This document shows positions 1-10,328 of a stretch of DNA of 64,000 nucleotides, piece by piece (position 1 is the first letter of the stretch; each line of letters starts with the position of its first letter). Below the pieces are notes generated by a model. The model did no database searches. It worked only from the letters and a program-made list of their open reading frames with translations, and was not told where the DNA came from. The DNA is taken from contig NC_013204.1 in assembly GCF_000024265.1 (NCBI RefSeq), positions 2,546,501-2,610,500 of the forward strand, read 5' to 3'. The translations under genes were made by a program, and so were the position numbers. The stretch is from Eggerthella lenta DSM 2243 (GTDB taxonomy: Bacteria > Actinomycetota > Coriobacteriia > Coriobacteriales > Eggerthellaceae).

Positions 1-135
1 ATAGCCCTCTTCCTGCATGATGCGGGCTATCTCGACAAGTTTCTTGCTGGACGGCATGGACACCGTCGGCTTGCCGGCAGAGTTAGCGTTACGCACGCGC
101 GTAAGCATATCTGCAATGGGGTCGGTCATGGTCAT
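1..135 (-). CDS. rpsH: 30S ribosomal protein S8 (N-terminal part; gene runs off the window)
   Basis: The N-terminal 45 residues of S8 are visible, including the family-typical [14 protein letters not shown] stretch near the start. S8 binds the central domain of 16S rRNA during small-subunit assembly. The start is the first of two close ATGs, preceded by AAGGAG at 9-nt spacing. It is the last visible gene of the minus-strand operon, 106 bp after rpsN, which is the usual order in the spc part of ribosomal operons. The 3' end lies outside the window. Confidence 0.93.
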   Translation of the reverse strand, partial: MTMTDPIADMLTRVRNANSAGKPTVSMPSSKKLVEIARIMQEEGY

Positions 136-241
136 AGTGATTTTCTCCTTTGGTCCGTGATGAGCCTGTCGATTCGGTTCGTCGGCGCCCGTAACGCCTC
201 CGCCTGAACCGTGGCACACCCGAGCGTAATCGTCGTGTGGC

Positions 242-427
242 TTACCACGAAGCTTTGGTCACGCCGGGCAGTTCGCCTTTGTTGGCCAACTCGCGCAAGC
301 AGACGCGGCACAGGCCGAACTTGCGGTAGTAGGCGCGGGGACGTCCGCAGCGCGTGCAGCGGTTGTGCTGACGCGTCGAGAACTTCGGCTCGCGCTTGGC
401 CTTGGCGACCATCGATTTCTTAGCCAT
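242..427 (-). CDS. rpsN: 30S ribosomal protein S14, zinc-binding type Z
   Basis: This 61-aa protein is the short, zinc-ribbon form of S14. It has CxxC pairs at about residues 24-27 and 40-43 (CTRC and CRVC) and the conserved [19 protein letters not shown] core. It assembles into the 30S head. It lies between rplE and rpsH as in most bacteria. The type Z form is usual in Gram-positive lineages; no zinc-free paralogue is seen in this window. Confidence 0.96.
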   Translation of the reverse strand: MAKKSMVAKAKREPKFSTRQHNRCTRCGRPRAYYRKFGLCRVCLRELANKGELPGVTKASW

Positions 428-533
428 GCAAATCCTTCTTTCTTATATCCAGCCCGTCCGATCGTCCGGACGGGCTCGAGTGCACGTTTCAGCGCAGGTT
501 GCCTTGGGGCAGCCTTGGGTGGGACAACGCGGG

Positions 534-1085
534 TTATTCCTTGTCCTTGAACGGGAAGCCCAGCGCGTCGAGCAGCGCGAAGGCGCTGTCGTCGTCCGGA
601 GCCGTCGTCACGAACGTGATGTCCATGCCGCGCGTGCGATCGATCTTGTCGTAATCGATCTCCGAGAAGATAAGCTGCTCGGTGACGCCCATGGTGTAGT
701 TGCCGCGGCCGTCGAAGCTGGTCGGCGAGATGCCGCGGAAGTCGCGCACGCGGGGAAGCGCCGTGGCCAGCAGACGGTCGAGGAACTCCCACATGCGGTC
801 GCCGCGCAGCGTGACCTTGCAGCCGATGGGCTGGCCTTCGCGCACGTGGAAACCAGCGATGGACTTCTTGGCGCGCGTCACGCAGGGCTGCTGACCCGTG
901 ATGATGCGCAGGTCGCCCATGGCGGCGTCCAGCAGCTTGTGGTCGGCAGCGGCGGCGCCCACGCCCATGTTCACGACGATCTTCTCAAGGCGCGGAACCT
1001 TGTTCACGTTGTCGAGGGCGAGATCCTTCTCGAGCTTGGCCACGATCTCGTTGGTGTACTTTTCCTTCAAGCGAGGAGCAGTCAT
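534..1085 (-). CDS. rplE: 50S ribosomal protein L5
   Basis: This 183-aa protein matches L5 over its length, with the KIVVNMGVG segment near residue 35 and the C-terminal [10 protein letters not shown] stretch. L5 contacts 5S rRNA and helps form the central protuberance and the B1b bridge. The 106-bp gap to rpsN is longer than most spacings in this operon but holds no gene. The start has a purine-rich SD-like stretch (AGGATACAGGAAAAC) upstream. Confidence 0.96.
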   Translation of the reverse strand: MTAPRLKEKYTNEIVAKLEKDLALDNVNKVPRLEKIVVNMGVGAAAADHKLLDAAMGDLRIITGQQPCVTRAKKSIAGFHVREGQPIGCKVTLRGDRMWEFLDRLLATALPRVRDFRGISPTSFDGRGNYTMGVTEQLIFSEIDYDKIDRTRGMDITFVTTAPDDDSAFALLDALGFPFKDKE

Positions 1086-1210
1086 GTTTTCCTGTATCCT
1101 TTCGATGAATTAAACGCAGGATTTCCGACCCTGCGTCCCCAACCGGCCTGGCCGGAGGGGGTCATTGCTCAAAGGGGCGCGCCGCCGAAGCGCCGCGCCG
1201 CCTTCATGTG

Positions 1211-1531
1211 CTAGTCGATGTCCTTGCCGCACTTCTTGCAGACGCGGACCTTCTTGCCGTTCTCGTCGCGCTTGTTGCTGACGCGCGTGGGCTGCTTGCA
1301 GCTCGGGCACACCAGCATCACGTTCGACACGTGGATGGGAGCCTCCACCGAAGAGATACCGCCCTGCGGGTTCTGCTGCGTGGGGCGAAGAGCCTTCTTG
1401 ACGATGTTGACCTTCTCCACGACGACGCGCTGCTTCTGCGGCAGCGAGCGCAGGATCGTGCCCTCTTTGCCCTTGTCCTTGCCGGCCAGGACCTTCACCT
1501 TATCGCCCTTTTTGATGTTCATGCTGTTCAT
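1211..1531 (-). CDS. rplX: 50S ribosomal protein L24 with C-terminal zinc ribbon
   Basis: L24 initiates 50S assembly by binding 23S rRNA. The 106-aa protein has the KOW motif at the N-terminus ([17 protein letters not shown]). A four-cysteine ribbon follows in the C-terminal third (CPSC near residue 75 and CKKCG near residue 98), known from the C+ form of L24. It sits between rplN and rplE, as expected. The start ([10 protein letters not shown]) could also be the second Met, three residues later. Confidence 0.95.
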   Translation of the reverse strand: MNSMNIKKGDKVKVLAGKDKGKEGTILRSLPQKQRVVVEKVNIVKKALRPTQQNPQGGISSVEAPIHVSNVMLVCPSCKQPTRVSNKRDENGKKVRVCKKCGKDID

Positions 1532-1545
1532 TTGCGCACACCTCC

Positions 1546-1914
1546 TTAGAGCGTTTCAGGTGCCAGGGACACGATCTTCATGTACTTCTTGTCGCGCAGC
1601 TCGCGGGCGACGGGCCCGAAGATGCGCGTGCCGCGCGGGGCGCCGTTCGTGTCGATCAGAACGGCTGCGTTCTGGTCGAACTTGATGTAGCTGCCGTCGA
1701 CACGACGAACTTCCTTCTTCACGCGAACGACCACGCAGCGGACGACGTCGCCCTTCTTCACGTTGGTGTTCGGCGCGGCTTCTTTAACGCTGCAGATGAT
1801 GACATCGCCCAGTCCCGCGTAACGGCGCTTGGAGCCGCCCAGGACCTTGATGCACTGCACCTTGCGAGCGCCGGAGTTATCGGCCACTGCGAGCATGGTT
1901 TGCATCTGAATCAT
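1546..1914 (-). CDS. rplN: 50S ribosomal protein L14
   Basis: This is full-length L14 at 122 aa. It starts [16 protein letters not shown] and has the conserved [12 protein letters not shown] and [13 protein letters not shown] segments. L14 lies at the subunit interface and contributes to bridges B5 and B8. The gene is 14 bp upstream of rplX on the same strand, so the two are clearly cotranscribed. Confidence 0.97.
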   Translation of the reverse strand: MIQMQTMLAVADNSGARKVQCIKVLGGSKRRYAGLGDVIICSVKEAAPNTNVKKGDVVRCVVVRVKKEVRRVDGSYIKFDQNAAVLIDTNGAPRGTRIFGPVARELRDKKYMKIVSLAPETL

Positions 1915-1965
1915 TGCTTCAACCTAACTTTCATCTCGATAGTCTTTCGCGACGAGCGCGCAAGA

Positions 1966-2226
1966 CTACTGGGCCTTCTCGACGATCTTCACGAGGCGCC
2001 AGCGCTTCATCTTCGACAGCGGACGCGTTTCCATGATCTGAACGGTGTCGCCGAGGCCGGCTTCGTTGTTCTCGTCATGGGCATGGAACTTCTTCGTCGT
2101 CGTCATCATCTTGCCGTACACGGGGTGCGGCTTGCGCTCCTTGACTTGCACGACGCAGGTCTTGTCGTTGACGGCGCTTACCACGACGCCCTGACGGACC
2201 TTGCGGGAGTTACGTTCTTCGCTCAT
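1966..2226 (-). CDS. rpsQ: 30S ribosomal protein S17
   Basis: This 86-aa S17 has the conserved [10 protein letters not shown] start and the [29 protein letters not shown] region. It is an OB-fold protein that binds 16S rRNA early in 30S assembly. It lies between rpmC and rplN in canonical order. The Met start follows a short gap of 27 bp after rpmC. Confidence 0.97.
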   Translation of the reverse strand: MSEERNSRKVRQGVVVSAVNDKTCVVQVKERKPHPVYGKMMTTTKKFHAHDENNEAGLGDTVQIMETRPLSKMKRWRLVKIVEKAQ

Positions 2227-2253
2227 GTGTATCCAACCTTCCTAGCCGACGGG

Positions 2254-2448
2254 CTATGCGCTCAGCTCGCGGGCGCGCATCTCGGTCTGAATACGCGCGA
2301 TGTCCTTTTTGACCTGCTTCACGCGGGCGGTGTTGTCAAGCTGGCTCGTAGCCATCTGGAAGCGCAGGTTGAAAAGCTCCGCGCGCGCTTCCTTGAGTTT
2401 CGCCTGCAAATCGTCGGCAGACAGCTCACGGATCTCTGCTGCTTTCAT
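2254..2448 (-). CDS. rpmC: 50S ribosomal protein L29
   Basis: This 64-aa L29 is a helical hairpin protein near the polypeptide exit tunnel. [10 protein letters not shown] at the start and the [13 protein letters not shown] end are typical. Its start codon directly abuts the rplP stop codon, so translational coupling is likely. The SD must lie within the end of rplP. Confidence 0.96.
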   Translation of the reverse strand: MKAAEIRELSADDLQAKLKEARAELFNLRFQMATSQLDNTARVKQVKKDIARIQTEMRARELSA

Positions 2449-2871
2449 TTATTCCTGCCCTTCCGTTTCACGAGAAACAATCTTGCACTTGATGGGCAAC
2501 TTGTTGATGGCGAGGCGGAGCGCTTCCTTGGCGACGGCCTCGTCGACGCCACCGATCTCGAACATGATGCGGCCGGGCTTGACGACCGCGACCCATGCCT
2601 CGGGGTTGCCCTTACCGGAACCCATGCGAGTCTCGGCAGGCTTCTTCGTGATGGGCTTGTCCGGGAAGATCGTGATCCACACCTTGCCGCCACGCTTCAT
2701 GTAGCGGGTCATGGCGATACGGGCTGCCTCGATCTGGCGGTTGGTGATCCAAGCGGCTTCGAGCGCCTGGATGCCGTATTCGCCGTGGTTCAACCGGGTG
2801 CCGCCTTTGGCCTTGCCCTTCATGGAACCACGCTGCACCTTGCGGTGCTTCACGCGCTTAGGTACGAGCAT
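2449..2871 (-). CDS. rplP: 50S ribosomal protein L16
   Basis: L16 is 140 aa here and helps organise the A-site region of the large subunit. The start [15 protein letters not shown] and the [19 protein letters not shown] segment are diagnostic. Its first base overlaps the last base of rpsC, so the two are tightly coupled. Confidence 0.97.
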   Translation of the reverse strand: MLVPKRVKHRKVQRGSMKGKAKGGTRLNHGEYGIQALEAAWITNRQIEAARIAMTRYMKRGGKVWITIFPDKPITKKPAETRMGSGKGNPEAWVAVVKPGRIMFEIGGVDEAVAKEALRLAINKLPIKCKIVSRETEGQE

Positions 2872-3584
2872 TACTTTGCCCTCCTATCGTTACGATCGTT
2901 GCGACGGGGACGGCTGGGGCGAGAGCTGCCCTCGAGCGCCGGCTGGGGAGCCTTCTGGCCGGGGAGCACTTCGCCGTGGTACACCCACACCTGCACGCCG
3001 ATGGAGCCCATCGTCGTAGCAGCCGTGGCGAAACCGTAGTCGATCTTGGCACGCAGCGTGTGCAGCGGCACGCGACCTTCGCGATACCACTCGCGACGGC
3101 TCATCTCGGCACCGCCGAGACGGCCGGAGCACTGGATGCGGATGCCCTTGGCGCCGCTCTTGCGGGCGGACTGGACGGCCTTGCGCATCGCACGGCGGAA
3201 CGCAACGCGTCCCTCGAGCTGCTCGGCAACGGACTGCGCGATGAGCGCAGCATCGAGCTCGGGGCGCTTGACCTCGACGACCTCGATGGACACCGGACCG
3301 TTGGCGACCTTCTCGAGCTTCTTGCGCAGCGAGTCGATCTCAGCGCCCTTCTTGCCGATGACGACGCCCGGACGGGCGGTGGTCACGATGATCTTGATCT
3401 TGTCGCCGGCGCGCTCGATCTCGATCTTGGAGACGGCGGCACGGGCGAGCTGCTTGTCCAAAAACTTCCTGATGGCCAAGTCGTTTGCCAGGTTCTTGGC
3501 GTAATCCTTGTCGGCGTACCAGCGGCTACGCCATTCCTCGGTGATGCCGAGACGGAACCCGGTGGGGCTTACTTTCTGACCCAT
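2871..3584 (-). CDS. rpsC: 30S ribosomal protein S3
   Basis: This 237-aa S3 starts [14 protein letters not shown]. It has an N-terminal domain, the KH domain with [12 protein letters not shown] at about residues 75-86, and a C-terminal domain with [20 protein letters not shown]3 lies at the mRNA entry channel. The basic tail after residue 215 is rich in Arg, Asn and Asp and looks lineage-specific. Confidence 0.97.
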   Translation of the reverse strand: MGQKVSPTGFRLGITEEWRSRWYADKDYAKNLANDLAIRKFLDKQLARAAVSKIEIERAGDKIKIIVTTARPGVVIGKKGAEIDSLRKKLEKVANGPVSIEVVEVKRPELDAALIAQSVAEQLEGRVAFRRAMRKAVQSARKSGAKGIRIQCSGRLGGAEMSRREWYREGRVPLHTLRAKIDYGFATAATTMGSIGVQVWVYHGEVLPGQKAPQPALEGSSRPSRPRRNDRNDRRAK

Positions 3585-3589
3585 GCGGC

Positions 3590-3931
3590 TTATGCCTCCT
3601 CTCGCGGTGCAACGATGATGGTGATGTGGCTCGTGCGCTTGCGGATGCGCGAAGCGGAGCCCTTGGCGCGCGGACGGATGCGCTTGAGCGTGGGGCCTTC
3701 GTCGGCGAAGGCGGCCTTCACGATGAGCGTTTCCGGGCGCACGTGGTGCTGGTTCTCGGCGTTGGCCACAGCGGAGTTCAGCGTCTTGGCGACAACCTCG
3801 GCGATGGCGCGGTCGGAGAACTGCAGGATCTCGCGAGCGGCGGGCACGGACTTGCCACGAATCAGATCGATGACGATACGCGCCTTACGGGGCGAAACGC
3901 GGACATAGCGTGCAATTGCTTTAGCTTCCAT
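3590..3931 (-). CDS. rplV: 50S ribosomal protein L22
   Basis: L22 lines the exit tunnel. The protein has the [22 protein letters not shown]-terminus and the [15 protein letters not shown] loop region. I chose the ATG at 3931 ([10 protein letters not shown], 113 aa), because AAGGGG lies 8 nt upstream. An in-frame GTG at 3940 would add three residues but sits directly on that SD. It lies 5 bp from rpsC. Confidence 0.95.
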   Translation of the reverse strand: MEAKAIARYVRVSPRKARIVIDLIRGKSVPAAREILQFSDRAIAEVVAKTLNSAVANAENQHHVRPETLIVKAAFADEGPTLKRIRPRAKGSASRIRKRTSHITIIVAPREEA

Positions 3932-3946
3932 TGTTTTCACCCCTTC

Positions 3947-4222
3947 TTATCTCTTCTTGCCCTTGTCGGCGGAATGACCCTTAAAGGTGCGGGTCGGGGC
4001 GAATTCGCCCAGCTTGTGGCCGACCATGGATTCCGTAACGTATACCGGCACGTGCTTGCGGCCATCGTGCACGGCGATGGTGTGACCCACCATTTCCGGG
4101 AAGATGGTGCTCGAGCGCGACCAGGTCTTCACGACGTTCTTCTCGCCCGCCGCATTCATCTTCTCGATACGATCAAGAAGGCGCGGTTCAACGAAAGGAC
4201 CCTTCTTCAAACTTCTACTCAC
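3947..4222 (-). CDS. rpsS: 30S ribosomal protein S19
   Basis: This 91-aa S19 starts [19 protein letters not shown]. It contains the typical [28 protein letters not shown] block and ends in basic residues. S19 forms a complex with S13 in the 30S head. It is the second gene of the operon, 22 bp after rplB. Confidence 0.97.
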   Translation of the reverse strand: MSRSLKKGPFVEPRLLDRIEKMNAAGEKNVVKTWSRSSTIFPEMVGHTIAVHDGRKHVPVYVTESMVGHKLGEFAPTRTFKGHSADKGKKR

Positions 4223-4244
4223 TATTACTCCTTAACGCTTTGCG

Positions 4245-5075
<831 letters not shown>

Positions 5076-5090
5076 TGCTTTCCTTTCTGC

Positions 5091-5129
5091 GGATTCTCGC
5101 TCGCACGCCTCTCCGTACACCGAGAATCC
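5091..5129 (-). promoter_or_regulatory. Inverted repeat in the rplB leader, next to the SD
   Basis: Two perfect 9-base arms (GGATTCTCG at 5091-5099 and its complement at 5121-5129) enclose about 21 nt in the rplB 5' leader, ending just upstream of the AGAAAGGA ribosome-binding site. The leader from the predicted start to the ATG is about 160 nt. This is the kind of structure used for autogenous control of ribosomal operons. That function is inference; I cannot match it to a named leader family. Confidence 0.5.
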
Positions 5130-5242
5130 TTCGTCTCTTCGTGGCTCCGATTGCCGCCGATGTGCCGCAGGGAGGCTGGGCACGTGCGACTCCGGTTGCC
5201 ACGCGTCCGGGTGTATCCATCTAAGTCCAGACGCAATCGAGA

Positions 5243-5271
5243 ATTATACGCAGAAAACGCTTTGTATTCAA
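5243..5271 (-). promoter_or_regulatory. Sigma-A type promoter of the rplB operon
   Basis: On the minus strand, TTGAAT (5266-5271) and a perfect TATAAT (5243-5248) are separated by exactly 17 bp. They lie about 170 bp before the rplB start and beyond the terminator of the preceding gene. This is the best consensus promoter in the window. Confidence 0.8.
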
Positions 5272-5344
5272 GAATCGATTTTTTAGACACAACCTGCGCA
5301 CAATCCGCAGAGCATTCCAGACCGCTGAGAGAGCGACGAAAAAC

Positions 5345-5376
5345 GCGAGCGACAAGGACAAAGCCTTGTCGCTCGC
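5345..5376 (-). terminator. Rho-independent terminator of tig
   Basis: A perfect 13-bp stem (GCGAGCGACAAGG and its complement) closes a 6-nt loop. Read on the minus strand it is followed by GTTTTTC, giving a classic intrinsic terminator 64 bp after the trigger factor stop. It insulates tig from the rplB promoter. Confidence 0.85.
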
Positions 5377-5439
5377 AAACGATTACGAAGGATGGCCAAC
5401 AGGGGCAGTTTCCTGCAGCATGAAGCCGACCAGAACGGA

Positions 5440-6738
5440 TTACTGCCGCTCCGCCAGCTGCTCCACGTTCACGATGGCATGATCGAGCAGCCACTGGTTC
5501 GCCTTCATGCGCTCGGCGGCCTCGCGCAGAGCGAAGCCGCGGCCGTTCTCCTGCATCTCGCGCTTCACGGCGTCCGGGTTCTGCGGGTTCATCGAACGGC
5601 AGGCGGCGTCGATGTCCTCGTCGGTGAGGGTCATCTTCTCGTGACGGAACAGCGCGTCCAGCGCGTAGCCCTGCACGAGCATCTCGCGGGTCTGCATCAT
5701 CATGATCATGCCGAACTGCTGCTCGCCGCCCTGGCTTTGCACGAACTGCTCGAAGGGGATGCCCTGCTGCTGCAGCTGGCCGCGCAGGTTGGACACGAGC
5801 GTCTGCTGCATGGCCTCGTACACCTCGTCCTGAATGCGGCCCTCGAAACGCTTGGCCAGCTCGGATGCCGCAACCTGCAGCTTGTACGCCTCGTACTGGG
5901 CGCGACGGTCGGCCGTCAGGCGATCGGTTATGCCGCCGCGCAGAGCGGCCGCATCGCGGTACATGGGCAGGTTCTTGGCCACCCATTCGTCATCGATGGC
6001 GGGGACGACCTTTTTCTGCATCTCCTTGACGGTGACGGTGCAGTCGACGGTGTCGCCCTTGTCGTCGGCGTTCATGCCGGGCAGGTCGAAGGAGAACGAC
6101 TTCGTTTCGCCCACGTTCATGCCGATGAGATGCTTCTCGAAGTCCTCGGGCATGAGGCCCATGCCGGTGAGGTACGTGCGGCCTTCGGTGGACAGGTTGT
6201 CCATCTTCTCGCCGTTCTGGAAGGCTTCGAGCGCCAGCAGGAAGCCGTCGCCTTTCTCCACCGGGTGCGGCTCGTCCGACACGAACTCCGCGTAGCTCTC
6301 GGCGATCTGCGCGATCTGCTCCTCGACCTCGGCCTGCTCGATCTCGAAAGGCGGCACGGTGATGGACACGGGCTCGTAGGACTTCAGCTCGTAGTCGGGC
6401 TTCGGCGTGACGCGAACCTCGAACGAGAAGGTCTGGCCGCGTTTGAGCGGACCGGCGGCCTTCGGAAGAGCCGGGAACGCCGGCGTGATGTTGCGCTTGT
6501 CGATGGCGAACGGCACAAGGTACTCCACGGCCTGCTGCTGCACGATGGCGTCGAGGTCCTTGATGCCCAGCTGCTTCTCGACGGCCTGCTCCACGGACAT
6601 GCCCGGCGTGGGCTGCACGCCCATCTGCTGGGCGAACCTGTACTGAGCCGCCGTGAGGGCATGGCTGACCTCGGCGGTGGAGGCTACGGCCTCCAGCAGG
6701 ATGCGTCCGTCGTCGAGCTTCTTTTCGGTTACCTTCAT
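5440..6738 (-). CDS. tig: Trigger factor (ribosome-associated chaperone / PPIase)
   Basis: The 432-aa protein has the three-part layout of trigger factor. The N-terminal domain (residues 1-150) has an acidic-basic ribosome-binding region. A central FKBP-like domain is marked by the VEKGDGFLLALEAFQNGEKMD strand region, with DFEKHLIGMNVGE near residue 220. The C-terminal helical arm has many Gln and Met residues. The ribosome-docking signature (GFRxGxxP in E. coli) is not obvious, so it is a divergent member. ATGAAG at 6738 is preceded by an AAGGGGAC-type SD. It is monocistronic, with its own terminator. Confidence 0.8.
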   Translation of the reverse strand: MKVTEKKLDDGRILLEAVASTAEVSHALTAAQYRFAQQMGVQPTPGMSVEQAVEKQLGIKDLDAIVQQQAVEYLVPFAIDKRNITPAFPALPKAAGPLKRGQTFSFEVRVTPKPDYELKSYEPVSITVPPFEIEQAEVEEQIAQIAESYAEFVSDEPHPVEKGDGFLLALEAFQNGEKMDNLSTEGRTYLTGMGLMPEDFEKHLIGMNVGETKSFSFDLPGMNADDKGDTVDCTVTVKEMQKKVVPAIDDEWVAKNLPMYRDAAALRGGITDRLTADRRAQYEAYKLQVAASELAKRFEGRIQDEVYEAMQQTLVSNLRGQLQQQGIPFEQFVQSQGGEQQFGMIMMMQTREMLVQGYALDALFRHEKMTLTDEDIDAACRSMNPQNPDAVKREMQENGRGFALREAAERMKANQWLLDHAIVNVEQLAERQ

Positions 6739-6784
6739 GAAGAGTCCCCTTCTGTTTCGATCGTCAAGCGCTCATTGTAGCGCA

Positions 6785-9700
6785 TTACTCGTTCGACTTG
6801 AGGCTTTCCACCATGTCGATGCGGCGCAACTTGCCGCGCATGGCCAGCATCACGAGCACGGTGAACAGCATGGTCAGCAGAAACGCCAACAGGAAGCTGG
6901 TCGGGTGTATGGCACGGCCGAACATGATCTGGTCCACCTCGGCCGTGACCACGACGAAGCCTTCCATCCACACGCCCAACACGAGACCGACCGCGCAGCC
7001 GATGGCCGCCAAGAGGAATATCTCGCGGAAGATGTAAGCGTTCATCTCGCGCGGCGTGAAGCCGAGCACCTTGAGGGTGGCGATCTCGCGCATGCGCTCG
7101 GTGATGTTGATGTTCGTGAGGTTGTACAGCACGATGAACGCGAGCGCCGCCGCCGCGGTGACCAGCACCACGACGATCATGTTCACGCTCGACATCATGT
7201 CGCGGTACGCGTCGATGGTCTCGTCGTTGTACGCCACGGTCTTCACGCCTCCTGCGGCCAGAAGGTCGTTCGAGAACTGCACGCGCAAGTCGGGGTCGGA
7301 CGTGGTGACGGCCAGCACGGTGCGGTAGTCGGGAGCCTTGCCCATAAGCTGCTCGTAGAGGGCAGGACCCATATAGGCGTAATGGTACACGTAGTTCTCG
7401 ACGATGCCCGTGACCGTGGCCTCGTATGACGTGCCGGTCGCGTTGCCGATGGCATCCTGCTCGGTCAGCGTGACGGCATCGCCTGCGCGCACGCCCAACT
7501 CCGCCGCCAGCTTCTCGGTGAGCACGAGGCCGTCGTCGTCCAGCTTCACCGGATGATGGCCGACGCGGGTGTTCAAGGCCACGAAGCGGTCGAACGATGC
7601 CGGATCCTCGGGCACGACCAGCTCCATGCGCTTGTCTTGCTCGTCCGGCCCGCCGGCCAGCATGTTCTGCCGCATGACCAGCGTATGCGCGGTGACGAGC
7701 GAGCCGTCGTCGAGCAGGTCGTCGATACGCCGCTGCTCTTCGCTTGATAGGTCGTCCGCCAGCGTAACGACGGCGTTGTACTTCGTGATCTCGCCGAACT
7801 GCTTGTCGATTATATCGTTGATGGCGTTGGACAACCCGAGACCCGTCAGCAAGAGCGCCGTGCAGCCCGCGATGCCGATGACCGTCATGACGAAGCGCTT
7901 CTTGTAGCGGAACAGGTTGCGGAACGTCACTTTCCACGAGAACGAGAGATGCCGCCACAGCGGACCGATGCGTTCGAGTACTATGCGCTTGCCCGCCTTC
8001 GGAGCGCGCGGCAGCATGAGCTGCGCCGGGCGCTCGCGCAAGGTGGCGGCGACGGCGGCCCAGGTGGCGAACAGCGTGACGCCGACGCCGAGCCCGGCTG
8101 CAAGCCCGGCGAACCCAGGATCGACGGGCAGCGGCAGCGGCAGCTCGGGCACGAAGTATATGATGCCGTAGGCCTTCATGATGACGGCGGGCAGCACTTG
8201 GGACAGCGCGAGGATGCCCAGAATGCTGCCGATCCCACTGGCCGCGGCTGCGTATGCGAGGTATTTGGAGGCGATGCGCGTGCGACGGTAGCCAAGCGCC
8301 TTGAACGTGCCGATGAGAGCACGCTCCTCCTCCACCATGCGCGTCATGGTAGTGAGGGCCACGAGAGCCGCCACGAGGAAGAAGATGAACGGGAACACCG
8401 CGGCGATGCTGTCCACGCGGTCGGCGTCCGCCTCGAAGCTGGCTGCACCGTAGTTCGCCGTGCGGTCCATGACCAGCCATTCGGGGCGCTCCAGATCGTC
8501 GATCTGCTTCTGGGCGTCGTCGAGACGACACTCGGCGTCCGCCAGCTGCGCATCGGCGTCGGATTTCTTCTGCTCGTATTCGGCGAGGCCGCTGTCGTAG
8601 TCGGCGCGACCTTGTTCGAGCTGGGCGCGGCCGTCCTGCAGCCGAGAGGCGGCGTCGTCGAGCTGCTGCTGAGCCGCGGCGATCTGCGCGTCGGCTTGCG
8701 AGCGCGATGAGGCGAGATCGGCGCGCGCCTGATCAAGCTTCCGGGCGCTCGCGTCGAACTGAGCCTTCCCCCCTTCATAGGCGGCCTGCTGCTGTTCGAG
8801 CTCGACCTTGGAAGAGTCCAGGGCGTCCTGCTTGCCCTGGAGCTCGGCACGCGCTGCCTCCAGCTTGGGCTTCTGCACGTTGACGAGATCGTCGAGGGTG
8901 GCCTGGACGAGAGCCATCTGCGCCCGGAGATCCTGCTGTTGCGCTTTGAGGGCATCTTGCTCGGCGCGCAGTTCGGCGATCTTCTGCGCGTCCTTGTCGG
9001 GATCGAGCTGCTTGATCTGCTCCTCCAGCGCGTCGATGCCCTTCTGGATCCGGTCGACGCCGGCCGCTGCGTCGGCGACGCCGGCCTGCGCCCGAGTTAT
9101 GCCCGCGTCAAGCTCGTCGGATCGCCGCTGCCAATCGCCCCACGCCGCCGCGAGGGCGTCGGCGCCCTGTTGCCACTGAGCCCGGGCCGCTTGGAGCTGC
9201 CCTGCGGCATCATCCAACTGCGGGCGCTGCGCGTCGAGCTGCGCCTGCCCGTCGGCTATCTGCCGTTCGGCATCGTCCAGCTGCGCCTGAGCACTCGCAC
9301 GCTGGCTCGCCAGCTCGGACGCGCCGCTGTCGTAGGCCGCCTGGCCGTCGGCCAGCTCCTGCTCGCTTGCGGCGATCGTCGCGGCGGCATCGTCGAGCTG
9401 GCGCTTCGCATCGTCCAGTTGCGACTGCGCGTCGGCCCTCTCGCCCTCGTAGTCGGCGCGCTTCTCGTCGAGCTCCTTCTGCGCATCGGACTTCAGCTGA
9501 TCGACACGTGCCTGCTCGCGCTCGGGCGCAAGCGCCTTGATGCGATCCGCCACTTCGTCTACGAGCCGCTGGTAGGCGTCGCTCGACGCGCGTTCGTTCG
9601 CCGCCCCGCGCACCGTGAGGTACGCCTCGGTATAGGGAAGATCGGCCGAGAAGTCGCTCTCGGGCACGTACATATACTGTTGGATGGAGCCCGAACCCAG

Positions 9701-10318
9701 CGTGGTCTCGCCCATGCTCGAAGACGTTGCGTAGTACGGAGCGTTCACAAAGCCCGTCACCGTGTACGTGCGCGTGACGAGGGTCTGGTCCACGTCCTGC
9801 ACGCCCTCGGTGATGGTCAGCGTGTCGCCGACGGCGATGGCGTCGTTCTCCACGAGGTTGGCCGACAGCACGCACTCCCCCGTCTTCTGCGGCCACGAAC
9901 CCCGGACGAGGAGGGGACGGTTCAGATAGTCGGGGTCGTCGGAACGCGCATGCACGCCGTCGGAGGTGTCGCTCGTGCGCGCCGCATCGGGCAGCGAATG
10001 CACGCGCGTGGCGTACTGTTCGCCGTCGATGGACGCCATGACGTCGGTCTCGCGCGCGGGCATCACGGCCTCGACTCCCTCGACGTGGCGCAGCACCGCG
10101 ATGTCGTCGTCGGTGAGGCCGAGGGTCGAAAGCACGCGGATGTCCATGAGCGACGTGCCGTCGAAGTACTCGTCGGCCGCCAGCTTCATATCGGGCGCGG
10201 TCATGCGCAGGCCGGCGTAGAAGCCCGTCCCCAGCGCGACGATGGCCGCGATGGCCAGGAAGCGCCCGAGCGAGTGGGTGATCGAACGCAGGGTCTCAGT
10301 GTTGAACGCGCTTTTCAC
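6785..10318 (-). CDS. FtsX-type ABC transporter permease with a long internal coiled coil
   Basis: This 1177-aa membrane protein has an N-terminal transmembrane helix at about 15-37 and an extracytoplasmic domain to about 250. A very long Ala/Gln/Asp/Leu-rich coiled coil follows at about 265-615, with dozens of AQLDDA-like heptads. Then comes a first FtsX domain (about 635-770, four-helix permease), a second extracytoplasmic domain and a second FtsX domain (about 1050-1165). Two FtsX cores in one chain resemble MacB/LolE-like mechanotransmission permeases. The ATPase gene ends 10 bp upstream, so the two form one transporter. The substrate is unknown; export or cell-envelope signalling is more likely than import. 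Confidence 0.85.
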   Translation of the reverse strand: MKSAFNTETLRSITHSLGRFLAIAAIVALGTGFYAGLRMTAPDMKLAADEYFDGTSLMDIRVLSTLGLTDDDIAVLRHVEGVEAVMPARETDVMASIDGEQYATRVHSLPDAARTSDTSDGVHARSDDPDYLNRPLLVRGSWPQKTGECVLSANLVENDAIAVGDTLTITEGVQDVDQTLVTRTYTVTGFVNAPYYATSSSMGETTLGSGSIQQYMYVPESDFSADLPYTEAYLTVRGAANERASSDAYQRLVDEVADRIKALAPEREQARVDQLKSDAQKELDEKRADYEGERADAQSQLDDAKRQLDDAAATIAASEQELADGQAAYDSGASELASQRASAQAQLDDAERQIADGQAQLDAQRPQLDDAAGQLQAARAQWQQGADALAAAWGDWQRRSDELDAGITRAQAGVADAAAGVDRIQKGIDALEEQIKQLDPDKDAQKIAELRAEQDALKAQQQDLRAQMALVQATLDDLVNVQKPKLEAARAELQGKQDALDSSKVELEQQQAAYEGGKAQFDASARKLDQARADLASSRSQADAQIAAAQQQLDDAASRLQDGRAQLEQGRADYDSGLAEYEQKKSDADAQLADAECRLDDAQKQIDDLERPEWLVMDRTANYGAASFEADADRVDSIAAVFPFIFFLVAALVALTTMTRMVEEERALIGTFKALGYRRTRIASKYLAYAAAASGIGSILGILALSQVLPAVIMKAYGIIYFVPELPLPLPVDPGFAGLAAGLGVGVTLFATWAAVAATLRERPAQLMLPRAPKAGKRIVLERIGPLWRHLSFSWKVTFRNLFRYKKRFVMTVIGIAGCTALLLTGLGLSNAINDIIDKQFGEITKYNAVVTLADDLSSEEQRRIDDLLDDGSLVTAHTLVMRQNMLAGGPDEQDKRMELVVPEDPASFDRFVALNTRVGHHPVKLDDDGLVLTEKLAAELGVRAGDAVTLTEQDAIGNATGTSYEATVTGIVENYVYHYAYMGPALYEQLMGKAPDYRTVLAVTTSDPDLRVQFSNDLLAAGGVKTVAYNDETIDAYRDMMSSVNMIVVVLVTAAAALAFIVLYNLTNINITERMREIATLKVLGFTPREMNAYIFREIFLLAAIGCAVGLVLGVWMEGFVVVTAEVDQIMFGRAIHPTSFLLAFLLTMLFTVLVMLAMRGKLRRIDMVESLKSNE

Positions 10319-10328
10319 GACGCGCCGG

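Noticed and set aside
5392-6780. Long open frame opposite tig
   Set aside because: Composition (His/Leu/Arg/Val-rich) is that of a shadow of a GC-rich gene.
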